Source: Dichomitus squalens LYAD-421 SS1
Taxonomy: Eukaryota; Basidiomycota; Agaricomycetes; Polyporales; Polyporaceae
Assembly (NCBI RefSeq): GCF_000275845.1
Contig: NW_006766891.1
Span: 892,777 to 956,776 of the forward strand
Reading direction: 5' to 3'
Length of the DNA: 64,000 nt
Shown in pieces: positions 1 to 10,722 of the stretch; position 1 is the first letter of the stretch; the number at the start of each line of letters is the position of its first letter. The notes beneath the pieces are model-generated. The model was not told the DNA's origin. It worked only from the letters and a program-made list of their open reading frames with translations, and did not search any database. A program made the translations under genes and the position numbers.

Positions 1-518
1 TTTCGATTCGGACCACTGCCTCGTACGTTTCCTTATTGTTCACTACTCGCTACGGTTTCCCTTTGTCCACACACGGACAATAGCTCCCTTTGTTCCCACG
101 TCCGCTATTGTCCTACACCCCTTGTACTCCATACCCATGGCGACGCTATTGTTCTCTAGCGCCCATTGTTCGTTCCTTGTATATAGCTGGATCCCTTGCT
201 ACCTGGAGACTCTAGTTTCGACCTCTTGTCTCCAGGTAAGCCATCGTGTATTTCGCTCTGTAGATACTTCGCTCAATACACTACTTGTCTCCAGTCCTGC
301 CTGTTGAGCTCCGCTCCAGTCTCACTGCGATCAGAGCTCGTCGGCGCTCCTGCCTGCCTCGCTCGTCTCCACTTACTCGCTCGACAGTCAGTCATAACAG
401 TAGCCACAGATGTACAGTAGTATATATAGGGGACCTCTGTACCCCCAATCTACAGTCCAGTTCACTCGAACGTCTCCTATCATCGCTCTTACAAGCCTCT
501 TACAATCAACCAACCCTT
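1..518. other. LTR-like or promoter-like segment without a gene
   Basis: No convincing coding sequence is seen. The stretch has a TATA-like box at about 421-430 on the plus strand, a perfect 10-bp inverted repeat (GGACAATAGC at 75-84 and its complement at 104-113), and several spaced copies of a TATTGTTC/TATTGTCC-like motif (near 34, 106, 147 and 163). Repeated short motifs followed by a TATA box resemble the U3 part of an LTR, but no matching second LTR, primer-binding site or pol gene is visible in the window. An ordinary promoter is the alternative. Confidence 0.3.
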
Positions 519-1085
519 CTAGGTGAGTTGCAGGCTATCCGCTGTCGTTGCCACCCGTGGGAGAGGCCTTCGCCCCCCGGGTTCAACAGAGGACTCCAGC
601 GAAGTCTTCCTGATCGGGTGCTTGTTCTTGGGGGTGGTGCATGTTGGCTGCGGTGGGGCAGAGGGGGGTGGTGTCTGGGGACGCGTGGGTGGCCTCGTGT
701 CAGCGGGCGGGCTGACACGAGGCGGAGATGGCGCCGGTGCAGGGGCCGGCGACGAAACAGAGGGGAGGGGGGTGGTGGTGGGGGGGTTGAGGTAAGTGTT
801 GTACCCCAGTTGGAGCATGTTCGCTATGAAGTCGAGGAGGGAGAGATGGTTGGGTGGGGGTTTGGCGACGTAGATGGATGTCGCTCCCTGGATGAGGTCG
901 TCTGCAAAGGTGGCAGACTCAAGGAGCTCGGGGAATAAGTCCGCGAGGGACTTCGTCGAGTACTGGCGGCCATCAATGGAGACGATGGGCTTGTCAACGT
1001 TGGAGATGAGGTACTCGATCTTGGGTTTGGGAGGAGGGGTGGAGGTGGCAGGCATCTTCGACGAGGAGGGGCGACTGGTGGACAT
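519..1085 (-). CDS. Hypothetical proline-rich protein, possibly gag-like
   Basis: A single uninterrupted ORF of 188 codons on the minus strand. The first ATG is at 1085; the frame is open a little further upstream, but only through a GTG. The first 20 or so residues are Ser/Thr/Pro-rich. The middle (about residues 25-95) is a compact, ordinary-looking segment with alternating hydrophobic and charged residues, including VDKPIVSIDGRQYSTKSL. The rest is a Pro/Ser/Thr-rich tail. I do not recognise the family. The layout (small globular block plus Pro-rich tail, next to an LTR-like stretch) recalls a retroelement gag fragment, but no zinc knuckle, protease or reverse transcriptase is seen. It could also be an unspliced piece of a normal gene. 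Confidence 0.35.
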   Translation of the reverse strand: MSTSRPSSSKMPATSTPPPKPKIEYLISNVDKPIVSIDGRQYSTKSLADLFPELLESATFADDLIQGATSIYVAKPPPNHLSLLDFIANMLQLGYNTYLNPPTTTPLPSVSSPAPAPAPSPPRVSPPADTRPPTRPQTPPPSAPPQPTCTTPKNKHPIRKTSLESSVEPGGRRPLPRVATTADSLQLT

Positions 1086-1133
1086 GGTGGTGGTACAGGT
1101 CGAAGGAGCGTGTCCATCATGAGTGCACCGCAC

Positions 1134-2394
1134 GTCAGTGCACGGACCCTGCTGGCTCGGAAGTTATCTGTAGGTATCGCATGCCCTCCTAGTCTCGTTC
1201 CCATCTGTTCTAGCGTTTACAGACAGTACCTGAGAGTACCGCTAGAACGTCTGGTGCATTTCGGGCTCGGCAGAGGGCATCGTGACGATTAGTCACAGCA
1301 CGTGGGCTTTGTCAGCCTACCCACCGCCCAGATGCACTGGACAACGACTCACCTCAAACCTGAAAGGTCGTCTTTTGGCTATTGGTCATGTAGTTTATGA
1401 ACTCATATTTCACTTACACAATGTTCTCCAGGCAGAGCGGCGAAAGCGGAGGATGGAGAAGCCTTACGCATTCGCGACTCTGGGCGCTCGATTGCTGGTG
1501 GAGGAGGTCCATGGCCTGAGTGAAGCCATACTTCTCTTCACTGTGTAGATATTCCCAATGTCTCTTTTCACAGCCATATTCGAGTGTGACTTATTTTCGC
1601 CAAGACAAACAACTTCGGGAGGTGCGCGGCATGCTAGAATGGGGACATGGGTGAGCCCCTGAAGGAGTGCCCGTGTCAGTCACACCGTCTCTCAATCCCT
1701 CCCTTCTATCTTATGACCTTTGTACTATCATCAAGCAGATTGATTGCATACAGAGATTGTTATAAACAAACTATGCCAGATAGGTGGTTGCTGACGTACG
1801 GCGTTTTCAAGGCAGTAGAGTTAGTCCTCTGAGGACGGGAGTCACGCTGGTCACCCCGAGTAACCCGAGGTCACAATGCCCTCTGCCAAGCCCGAAACAC
1901 ACCAGACATTCTGAAGCCTCTCTCCCCCGGCGCTCGTTTCCCCTCTCCAGATCTTTTCACGATTCGTTCCATCAATTTCGCCTTCCTGTTTAGGTTTACT
2001 CCCTCCCGAGGCTTGCGGAGCGCAGCGACGCATCGAGTGCTGGGGCAGAGAGGCTAAAGAACGTCTGGAGCCGAGACTAATACCGAGTATGACCCTTTTT
2101 GTGAGGACAGTTAGGAGGCGGCAGCATGCCGGAATAGAAGCTTCGCGGACAACGCACAAGACACGTGATCTTCGGTAACACGTCAGTAGGACACATTCTA
2201 AAACAGATGGTGATAGGCGTGCATCTGGAGCATTTGGTCGAGCGTTATGAACATCAAGTCAGGATAAGCAGGGGATGACGAAAGATGAATGAGCGCTAGG
2301 CGAAACACTTCTTTCGTCCGTCCTACCGAAGGGCACTCTGATGCTAGCTTGTGTCGCGTGCAAGCAAATATATAGCAAAACAAACGGCTGTACA
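1134..2394. other. Intergenic stretch, nothing recognised
   Basis: About 1.26 kb between the proline-rich ORF and the WBP1 stop codon. Short ORFs in all frames show no domain-like composition. A near-palindrome around GTGCAC repeats is present at about 1123-1142. No RNA gene or repeat is evident. Part of the right end should be the 3' untranslated region of WBP1. Confidence 0.5.
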
Positions 2395-4055
2395 TCACTC
2401 CGCTTTCAAGCCCTTGCCCTTCTTCGGCTCGCGCTCGTCGCCCGCGAGCCAGAGCGCGACGAAGAGGAGGAAGGCAGCGCTTGTACTGAACGCGCCCGCG
2501 TAGTACGGCCATGCAGCACTCAGGAAGCGCGGATACTCGTCGTGCCGCGGGGGCACGACCGGCACGACGGTCGTGCTCGAGAGGTATGACCAGCTAGTCC
2601 AGAAGACCCGTCAGCATAAACCCCAGTACTCTAGAGGGGGAGGGCGATGAAAAGTCGTGAAGAGGAGAGACGTACCCCTTGCGCTTGTAGTCGACGTTGA
2701 ACTTGAACACGCCGTGCCTGTCCGGGACACGGAATGTGACCGAGTACTTTCCAGGCTCGCCCGCGACGGGAGGCAGCGAGGTGCGGATGTGGGGGTCGAG
2801 CATCGTGAATTCGAGCTGCAAGTCATTGATGCCCGAGTACGGCTCCCAGAGGTCCAACTCCGGGTCATATTTGGAGATGTACGCAGTGTACGTCTATGCA
2901 ATGATACTCAGTGAGGTGTCACGCACAGAGTTAAGGGATGGGCACGCACAACTTGGTTATTGATCGTGTATGTTTCGCGCGGAAGCGTCTCATTGACTCG
3001 GTGGTGCTCGACAGTATCGATGCGAAGAACATTGGCCTCTTGGAACGTCCACGCCGCGACGTCCTTCGCGAACTGCCTGTTGCCGGACTTGACACCCCTT
3101 CATCGCCCTCCCAATTAGCCATGGCCGCTTCGCGTGTGCAGAGTAATCTGACTCACTTGGAGATTTCCTTGTCGATGTATTCGTCGCTGAAAATCTCGAC
3201 ACCTCCCACCCACGTCGCCCGTGCATTGCTCAGCGCCTGGAAGCCCGTGACAAGACTCAACGAGCTGCCCGCCCACAAGCCCTCCCCACTCTTTTCCGCA
3301 GCTTCGACGAGTGCGTCTGCCCCGTTATCACTATCCGCGTCTGACGCGAACGCCTGCGGAGGCGCTTGTAGAAGCGGTACGAGCATCGGGCTGTTGCCAA
3401 GCGCCTGTGGTACCCCGGAGAACCAGACGGGCGCGAGCCCGTCAGAGATGATGTGGTGTGCGCGGGGCGGTTCGACGGGGATGAGCGTCGCGGGCGTGTC
3501 ACGCTTGGGGAAGTGAGAGATGAGCGGGGTGCCCGGGGGCGGGAGGATGAGCGTGAACTCGGCGGCGAGCGAGGAGAGAGGCGTCTGCTTGGGCGAGAGC
3601 GCGAGGAGGAGATTCGTCTTTTTGGATAGGAGTGAGACAAGGGTCTGAGGCGTGATGTCCCCGGCGAATGCTGATAGGGAGCAATGAGCAATATGCTCGT
3701 ATGTCACAGGCTGCATAGAAGACTGGGCAACGTACTCTTGGTCTCGGGAGCAAAGACGACGACGTGCGCAAACTGAGAGACGTCATCCTTAATGATCTCC
3801 GGAGTGGTGTCCTTGGGGGACCGGAACGTGAGCTTGTAACCCTTCTCTGTGTAGCGAATCGCTGGCATGAGCAACATCCCTCGCTCACGAGGGCTGCCTT
3901 CACGCACTTTCGAGATCACCGAAGAAGATGGAGAAGTTCTCCTTCTTAAGCGATGGCTCAAGAAGAACGAGAACAGTATCTCCAGTGCTAGACCGAGCCA
4001 GCGCAAGGCTGGTCAGCGCCACAAGCGGAAACAGCAGAGTCCGGAGAAAGCGCAT
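2395..4055 (-). CDS. WBP1: Oligosaccharyltransferase 48-kDa subunit (WBP1/OST48)
   Basis: Six exons: 4055-3908, 3861-3736, 3670-3157, 3097-2950, 2893-2676, 2593-2395; 450 aa, close to the family size. The protein is a subunit of the ER oligosaccharyltransferase that N-glycosylates nascent secretory proteins. The start is chosen because it gives a clean signal peptide (about residues 1-20, ending ALA). Family landmarks follow: the SGNRQFAKDVAAWTFQE block, a YT.YISKYDPELDLWEPY segment, the DPHIRTSL and PVAGEPGKYSVTFRVPDRHG strands, and one C-terminal membrane span. It ends in a Lys-rich cytosolic tail (KKGKGLKAE); a strict KKXX terminus is not present. All introns are 47-82 nt with GT-AG ends. 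The gene stands alone, transcribed away from the TIR element at 4629-5343. Confidence 0.93.
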
Positions 4056-4628
4056 GCTTTGCGGTCCTTGACAGATATGTGAGTATATAGCAAAATTCAG
4101 CGATGGAGCATGGACTCACTGCAAATGTCCCGGCCTGAGCACCGCTAGAAGAATGAGATTGAGAACGGAGGGAGTAGGGAGTAGGCGTATGCCAAGCCAG
4201 GCGCGACCGCTGCGCACCTGCGACACGTAGAGCGAGTCACGTGCACAGACCTGGGCCACGTGGGCGTTATAGCAGACCACCAGGGCGCTTATGATCTCTC
4301 CCGCACTGGCAAGTTTGGTCCTTTCCCGGGACCCGAACTCATCTGCGAGAGTATCACTGATACGCTTTACACTTCTATGAACGAGCTGCCAGTGAGGCCA
4401 GCAACTCCTTCGCTCCCTTGTAAGCTCCCAAAGGAGGCCAGCAAACTACGTCGTGCTGTATAACATGGTGATATCTTGGGGGATTTTGGATGTCCTTGAG
4501 AGCGGGCTCCACCTGTGCGACTGTGTGTTCATGCATGTGAGTGGGAGAAAGGAAGAGTGGGTGAAGAGGACGAAGAGGTACATCCGGCTGCTCGGAGGGT
4601 GTCGATCGACGTCTTTGTCAAGAAGGCT
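4056..4628. other. WBP1 upstream region
   Basis: About 570 bp upstream of the WBP1 start, expected to hold its promoter. No clear TATA box is seen near the ATG. An 11-bp GAGGCCAGCAA motif occurs twice near 4394 and 4433. No gene was recognised. Confidence 0.4.
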
Positions 4629-5343
4629 TACTAGTGTGACCCCAGAAGCTACGGATTAAGCGCCTGACCCCAGAAGCTACTGACACGCCTCCAGTTCTCG
4701 CATTTCCCTGTCAAAAAGTGTGCACGGGTTACACGCGAGAAGACGTACTTCAAAAATATCATTGTAAAAAACAAAGAAGGAAATCGGAAGGGATTTGCTC
4801 CCGATACAAGTCAATCTCAGTAGGGTTTCAAGGGTTTACTGACCTTGGTGAGCTGCCACAAAAAGATCTGCAGCGCCGATCTTTCTGTAACTTCGCAAAG
4901 TGTTCTGAACATTCTCAATAAACTTTCTTGTTCAGTCTCCGAAGGGTTCCGGGTTGCAGTATTCGAAAGATAGGAAGAGGTCTCTCGAGCGTGACATTCA
5001 GCCACTGACCGAGATAAAGCTGACTTTCAATCTGAGCGCTTCGACAATGTTGCCCCGGCCAACTTCGCTATCAAACGACTGATAACAGCGGTGTTTGAAT
5101 CGGCAGTCTTCGGCATTGTGACCATCCATGACAATCTATGGGCGCTTTTCCGTAGCTTCTGGGGTCAGACGTGTAATTCCGCGATGCTCAATGCAAACCT
5201 CCACCAATTTTCTTCATATTTCACCCATATGTACTGTCCAGGATGCAAGTGAAGTGTGCGAAGTCTGAAATGTATTGGAGAGGAAGGGAGGGAGATATCC
5301 ATGAAATACGTTATGGGTCGTAGCTTCTGGGGTCATGCTAGTA
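4629..5343. mobile_element. Non-autonomous TIR element with nested terminal motifs
   Basis: The 15-mer GACCCCAGAAGCTAC occurs four times: 4638-4652 and 4666-4680 forward, 5152-5166 and 5320-5334 inverted. The outermost pair extends to 24-bp inverted ends, 4629-4652 against the complement of 5320-5343, starting TACTAG and matching at 22 of 24 positions. If the flanking TA is a target duplication, the element is 4631-5341. The left outer copy also pairs well with the right inner copy, because both continue GGA..AAGCGCC, which suggests two nested or recombined units. No transposase ORF lies inside, so it would be a MITE-like, non-autonomous element. The family is not recognised. Confidence 0.6.
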
Positions 5344-7306
5344 TATGAACTGTCCTGAAGCCTCGGAGGCTTCACGTGAGAGAGACAGCTTGAAAGAGTA
5401 AAAGAGCATCTGAGGCTGTATGGGGGATGAATCTTGTCAGATCGGCTTCGTGTAGTCCCCTTCTCATGAGTATGACTTGTCGACACTTCCGTGACTCCCT
5501 CAGGATAGTCGACTTCCTGCCGGCCCTCCCTTGCCTGCAACGCATTCGAGTACGGTGGGTGAACATCGACTCTCTCACACATGCATGATATTGCAAATCC
5601 AGGGGACAAGCGTACCCCCTCCGCTATCTGCACCACAACTCGAAACGCTTGTAGTGATGTTCACTTCGCATTGCCCTCATATGGGGCGTGATGCTCACAG
5701 GAGAACTTGAACTTACCCCAACGGTGCGGGTTCCTCGAAGCCCGACATACCATCTCAGATTTTCAGGGGAATCACGCTCGTATGTGAATGCGAAACATGT
5801 CTGAGTTATTGCGCCATAGCATCCCAAGTCCATGCAAGTGTCCGTGTGTGGGTCCGTAGCAAATCCTTTCCTAGTAAGTCCATTCATATCACTTCGTCAG
5901 GTCGTTCAAAAGGATACAAAGATGCAGACATCTACTAAGACAGAAAGCCCGACACACTCCACCCTGGGATGGCATATGTATCATCTTTTGACTCACGCCA
6001 GATGCCGGAGGATAGTGTCGGCAGATGGGGAGGGAACAATACAGTCAATACTACATCATCCCGACAAGTCCAGCATGCAGTGGAGATTCATCCGTGCGAA
6101 CTCGGCAATCTTAGGCCTGTGCCATCGCTCGGATAATGTTCCTCCGAAGATGCCGGCTCACGTTATATCCGGGGCCGGTATCTTCAACAACAATCGGCGC
6201 CTAGTCGATCAAATATCGGTCCCTTGTAAGTTGGATTCCGGTTGCGACCCGGGCATGAATCGCGAGTATTTCTTAGGGAACCCATTTTCAAGAGTACTGA
6301 AGGGTGTATGTTCCTGAGAAATAGAACTCTTTGAAGGCATTTTGGCCGTGTACGAACGATCTCGACCTCGAACGCGCGCAGGCCACGTACGGCTAAGCTG
6401 CAACGGATGGATGTGCGTGCGTTGACAAACCATGGTTTGTCCATAGAGGCAGTCCGAGCAGGTCCAAGCCCGACGCAAAGCCCGGCCCGCTCGGCATCCA
6501 TCTGAGACCATCAAGGCGCACGAATTGTGACCCGATGAGCATCAACGTGTGACTATGTACATCGGTCACGCTTCGCGACGACTTGCGCGTCGCGCGTCGT
6601 GCACGGCAACATTGACAATATTTGCTCACTACCGCGCTATTTGATGTTCGGTTGACCTGGATAGTGAAGGTCATCCCCCAGAAGCCTAATGACTACCTAG
6701 AGGAGCAACGAATATGCAGGTATGTACAAGTCGTAGTCTCGCGCGATATATACAACACAACTCATCACGTTCCTAACTGATCGGTGCGTCCCCGAGATGC
6801 TAAGCGGTTCCTTTCTGCATGCACTGCAATGATTGAGTGACAGGGACACCTGTCAGGTTCGATTGATGCCCTGAATACTGATACTGCTGCTATTACTGCA
6901 TGGAGAAGGTGTGCGTACCGGTTGTCGCGATAGTCCTCAATAGTCGCTTCAAGAGTCTAAACTTCTCTAATGAGGCTGGGTTGCGTGCAAAGCTTGAACG
7001 TGTACGGTGAAGATCTGACATACTTACTGTAGTATGAAGAAACCACCTGTATGATGGGCGCCGGCGTATTTTGGGTGCGCCTTCATATATGATCAGGAAC
7101 AGGTACGAGATCTTCGCCGAGGCCGACCAAACCCGCCCGATGATCGTTGAACTCAATCAGACCGGACCCGCGCTAGTAGTACTGCTACTTAAGCACTGAA
7201 GCCGTGCGGATGCTTCTGCACCCGTTCCAACACCCACTTACACTCCTGTACGCGCATTCTACGTTTTCCTCGAGGGCTGGTACGAGCCGAGACTCATTCT
7301 TCATCT
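5344..7306. other. Intergenic stretch, nothing recognised
   Basis: About 2 kb of low-information sequence between the TIR element and the secreted cupin-like gene. ORFs are short and without domain-like composition. The only structured signal is an 18-bp perfect palindrome at 6424-6441. Confidence 0.5.
6424..6441. repeat. 18-bp perfect palindrome
   Basis: The sequence GACAAACCATGGTTTGTC is its own reverse complement. It lies in a gene-free stretch. It could be a dimeric regulator site or chance; nothing nearby decides. Confidence 0.5.
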
Positions 7307-7315
7307 GCATATAGG
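7307..7315 (+). promoter_or_regulatory. TATA-like box of the secreted cupin-like gene
   Basis: GCATATAGG lies about 40-48 bp upstream of the ATG at 7355. The spacing suits a core promoter with a short leader. The match to a TATA consensus is only moderate. Confidence 0.3.
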
Positions 7316-7354
7316 CGGCCGAACGCAAGTCTCGTTTCTTTTCAAGTTCAACAA

Positions 7355-8065
7355 ATGCCTCGCCTTCAGTCTTTCGGATATGTCGCCTTGGCAGCCCTTT
7401 CGCTAGCTTACGCTCATTTCATCCCTCCGGTTTCCTGCGCGAACTCCCTTCAGCTCACAACTATCGCGGGGCGGAACAACCAGTCAACGATCGAATGCTG
7501 GACCTATTCTCAAGATTTCGTGGTGGCGGGAGGGGTATGGCTCATTTTGTGAAGGCGTTTGCTCTGTGCGACTTGTCCCGCTGACTCGTGGGTCGACAGT
7601 TGAACGTTCAGCAGCTTGGCGACCTTACTGGGGCGACCTACATTGAGGTCCCTACAAGCGCGGACCATACGCAGGGGTCAGTCATGCCCTTTCTCGATCA
7701 ATTGATGCATATGCTCATACATGCTCGTCCGCAGACCGTACAACCCGTCAGGCCCTCAGTACGTCTGCTGCCATACCATCTATGATCCGTAACAGTGACT
7801 AATGACGTCGCATCGTAGGCTCTTCGTCATTCTCTCGGGCAACGCGACGATCACCTTCCCGGACTCGCTCGAGGTCCTCCACGTGAAGGCTAGTCAGCTG
7901 TACGCCGCCGCGGACACCCACGACGTCTCGGGGTTGGGGCACATCACGACCGTGAAGGCGGGTTCGAAGCTGGTGCAGTTCCCCTTCAAGGACGGCGTTC
8001 TTCCGAACCACACGTGGACCCCTGGCGAGTGCGCGCCGAGCCTGAACCGCCGCGACGAACTCTAG
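7355..8065 (+). CDS. Small secreted cupin-like protein with RDEL terminus
   Basis: Four exons: 7355-7534, 7600-7676, 7735-7758 (24 nt), 7819-8065; 175 aa. An N-terminal signal peptide (about residues 1-20, Ala/Leu-rich) is followed by a small domain. The spliced junctions read DHTQG-PYNPSGPQ-LFVILSG, and the strand pattern (FVILSGNATITFPD, then VLHVKASQLYAAADTHD) is that of a double-stranded beta-helix (cupin fold). The metal-binding His pattern is weak, so no enzyme activity is assigned. Oddities are the 24-nt third exon, required to keep the frame, and a C-terminus ending RRDEL, which matches the ER-retrieval type KDEL/HDEL/RDEL. This may keep the protein in the ER, or may be chance. It is a single gene with no related neighbour. 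Confidence 0.75.
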
Positions 8066-9096
8066 GGCAGTAGGGCGGCATGGGTGTGGACGGGGCTTTA
8101 TTTATGTCGTGCAAGCCCGGGCGTGGACTGTTGGTCACTATCTTCGGCCCTACATAATCTTCTGCCCTCATAATTGTGGTACACCTAAGTTATTCCCTCA
8201 ATGGAAGGTGTAATCTGTTGGTTCATTTCCGTCTGCGTTGTATCCGCGCGTGGGACAATTAGTATGCGCCTCAGCGGGCTTACAAATGACGGACTACCGA
8301 ATTTCGAGGGATGTTCCCATCAAACGCTCTGTTGAAATCACCGAGCGTTCAGTGGAAGGAACAGTACGTAGCTGTCAGACTGATGACAACAAATCGGCGG
8401 ACGCCGATCACACAAATATTGCGTAGACTCGCCTGAACGTAAGTTAAGTACCTTGCGATGTAGGGACTCACGTTTAGTGCTTCCAGTTTCTGCCAGCCAT
8501 CCTTTTGCGCTCTAGCAGAATTGCGTATGCTGTCAGACGAAATGTGCTAATGATAGGTCCGACATAGTCACAGATAAGGTAAGATGTGTGTCAGCCCTAG
8601 CTCAAATGGGTAATAGACTGACGAAGCTTCAATATATGATTCATACAGGCTTACCCAACCGCATCAGCCATCAATGTCACCATGCTCACAGTTATTCGAA
8701 GTCCCGAGGTCGGGACACTGCGGGCTCCAAGACGATCGTGAGGGGAGGACGACGAATTGTTACACTAGCCTGCACCGTATTCAAGTTACACTTGATCTCT
8801 AAGGAGAGCGCATGTTCACTGGTAGGCCGATGCGGCTTTCGCGCGACCCAAAGCCTCCTGATGCTGACGCAACTAACGTACGAGCAATTGCCATGTCCCG
8901 ACATCGACATGAGCTTCGCCGAGAGCCCACGCAATGATGGCGCTAGGACGTCTCACGCGCATCGGGCATCGTAGCCATCCATAGGACCAGTCCATATAAC
9001 ACAGGCCTGATTGCGGACTTCTGGAGCCCCAACGAATCGATAAGACAACCAGTCCCTACACCAACCACCACCCAACAGTCCGAGCAATCCAAGGAA
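8066..9096. other. Intergenic stretch, nothing recognised
   Basis: About 1 kb between the cupin-like gene and the NmrA-type gene. It must contain the first gene's 3' end and the second gene's promoter. CCACC/CAACC-rich sequence sits just before the ATG at 9097. No ORF with protein-like composition was seen. Confidence 0.45.
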
Positions 9097-10285
9097 ATGT
9101 CTCTTCCCACCGTGGCTATCATTGGCGGAACTGGCTTCCTCGGTGAGTGCAGTGCGGATACGGAGGAGGACCTACCTGGGCTGACATTCGATGCACACGC
9201 ACAGGCCAGCAAGTCAGCAACGCCTTCCTGACCGACTTCCGCCCCTCCTTCTCTCGCATCCGCGTCCTCACTCGTGATCCATCCTCGCAGAAGGCGCAGG
9301 ATCTCGCATCCAAAGGGGCCGAACTGATCCAATACAGCGGGGACGAGTTGGAGAAGTCGTTCGACGAGGTGTTCGCGGGCGCCGACGTCATCGTGAACGC
9401 GCTGCCTGGCGGGGCCGACAAGGAAACGAAGCAGGCCATCATCAAGGCTATCGCTAGAAGCGGCGCGAAGGTGTACTTCCTGAGCGAATTTGGCTCGTGA
9501 GTGCTTCGTTTCGCATGCTTGTGGAGAGATCGGATTCAAGCTCAACTGTGTCCGGATGCTACCAGCGATCACCGTATCAACGCTTTCCCCGGGTACGAGT
9601 CGGAGGAGTGGCTAGGGAAGCAGGAGGTTGCGAAGGAGACGAGGGCCGCGTTCAAGGGCAAGGTCATTGCGCTCTACACGAGCGCGTTCATCGAGCTCGC
9701 GGTCAAGTTCCCCGCCCGTACGTTGTGCTGCGTCCGGTGATCTTCTCTTTGTGAACGCGGCACTGACTTGAACACCTGACTCTCACAGTGGGTATCGACG
9801 TCAAGAACAATGCGTTCACGGCATACGGCTCGCCCACCACAAAGATTTCCCTCACCTCGCTCGCGGACATTGGCCGTGCGGTCGCGCAACTGTCCATCCT
9901 CGCGACTGACCCCGCAACGGCCGCCTCTGTTCCTGACGATATTCGCATCGCTGGCGACACGGTGACGATAGCGGGTGTGCGGGACATCGTGGCGCGTGTT
10001 AAGGGCGTGGCCCCCGGGGAGATCAAGACCGTAGACGTTGCGCCGATAAAGGAGACGCTCAAAGGTCCCAGCCCCCAATTCTTCGACTACCTCAGGCGAG
10101 TGGCATTGTTTCCGTTGTGTCCGCATGGCGGTGACGGCATGTACTCACATGCATGGGTGTATAACAGGGTTGTATTGGGCGAGGGCAAGGCAGATTTCAG
10201 CTCGCAGAACGACAACGAGTTGGTCAACCCTGGCGGGAAGCTATGGAAGTGGAAGTCGGTCGAGGAAGCCATTGGTGGTCTGTGA
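9097..10285 (+). CDS. NmrA-like NAD(P)-binding oxidoreductase-type protein
   Basis: Five exons: 9097-9142, 9205-9496, 9566-9717, 9789-10095, 10168-10285; 304 aa, usual for NmrA/isoflavone-reductase-like proteins. The N-terminus has the Rossmann dinucleotide motif GGTGFLG (residues 10-16, split by intron 1), then IRVLTRD, where the Arg suits NADP binding. ADVIVNALPGG and a YFLSEFGSD segment follow; the C-terminal half has the substrate-side pattern of the family. Members are NAD(P)H sensors or reductases of small aromatic molecules; the substrate cannot be read from the sequence. The last intron (10096-10167) starts with GC (AG|GCGAGT) and ends AG. It is 72 nt, a multiple of three, so retaining it would add 24 residues without a stop. 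The cytosol is the expected location. Confidence 0.85.
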
Positions 10286-10722
10286 AAGGGAGGTTGATTG
10301 ACAGAAGTATGTACACGGCGGTTTCTTTGTGGGATACTCAGAACGCATAGGATGTTTGAGCCAGTCATGCATGTTACGTTGCAGCGTCGATTTTCATCCT
10401 ACGGAGCAGCCGTATGAGCCTAACAGAACCCATGGCCGTCCCACAACCGTCTCCGTGTGGCATGAGAAATGAGGGTGTCGTGGAATGCTCTTGCAATGTG
10501 GTGGTGAATAAATGCGAGAAGCAAGAGAAGCGCACATGCCGGGTTTGGAGCGGGTAAATGGAGCGAGACGCCCGTGCGTTTCGTCCCCACATCCCACCAG
10601 CCAATCTTGATATTTACAGCAGACGTCAATGTTGCTTCGACGCAGTCCTTCACTTTCTACCCGCCTTCAGCACCCCACATCTCCTCGTCCTCGTTGCGTA
10701 CCGCGAAGTGACGCAGACCGAC
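10286..10722. other. Spacer between the NmrA-like and ABCG genes
   Basis: About 440 bp that should hold the terminator of the first gene and the promoter of the second. The reading frame of the ABCG gene is open back to an ATG at 10558, so part of this region may be coding. No strong TATA box is seen. Confidence 0.4.

Noticed and set aside
285..938. Plus-strand 217-codon ORF over the first kilobase
   Set aside because: Composition is dominated by Gly/Arg runs that are the antisense of the Pro-rich minus-strand ORF; no domain.
5214..5636. Minus-strand 140-codon ORF overlapping the right end of the TIR element
   Set aside because: No domain-like composition, overlaps the inverted repeat, no splice partners.
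6840..6880. GGTTCGATT-like box suggesting a tRNA T-arm
   Set aside because: No matching A box, acceptor stem or anticodon arm could be drawn; no tRNA found elsewhere either.
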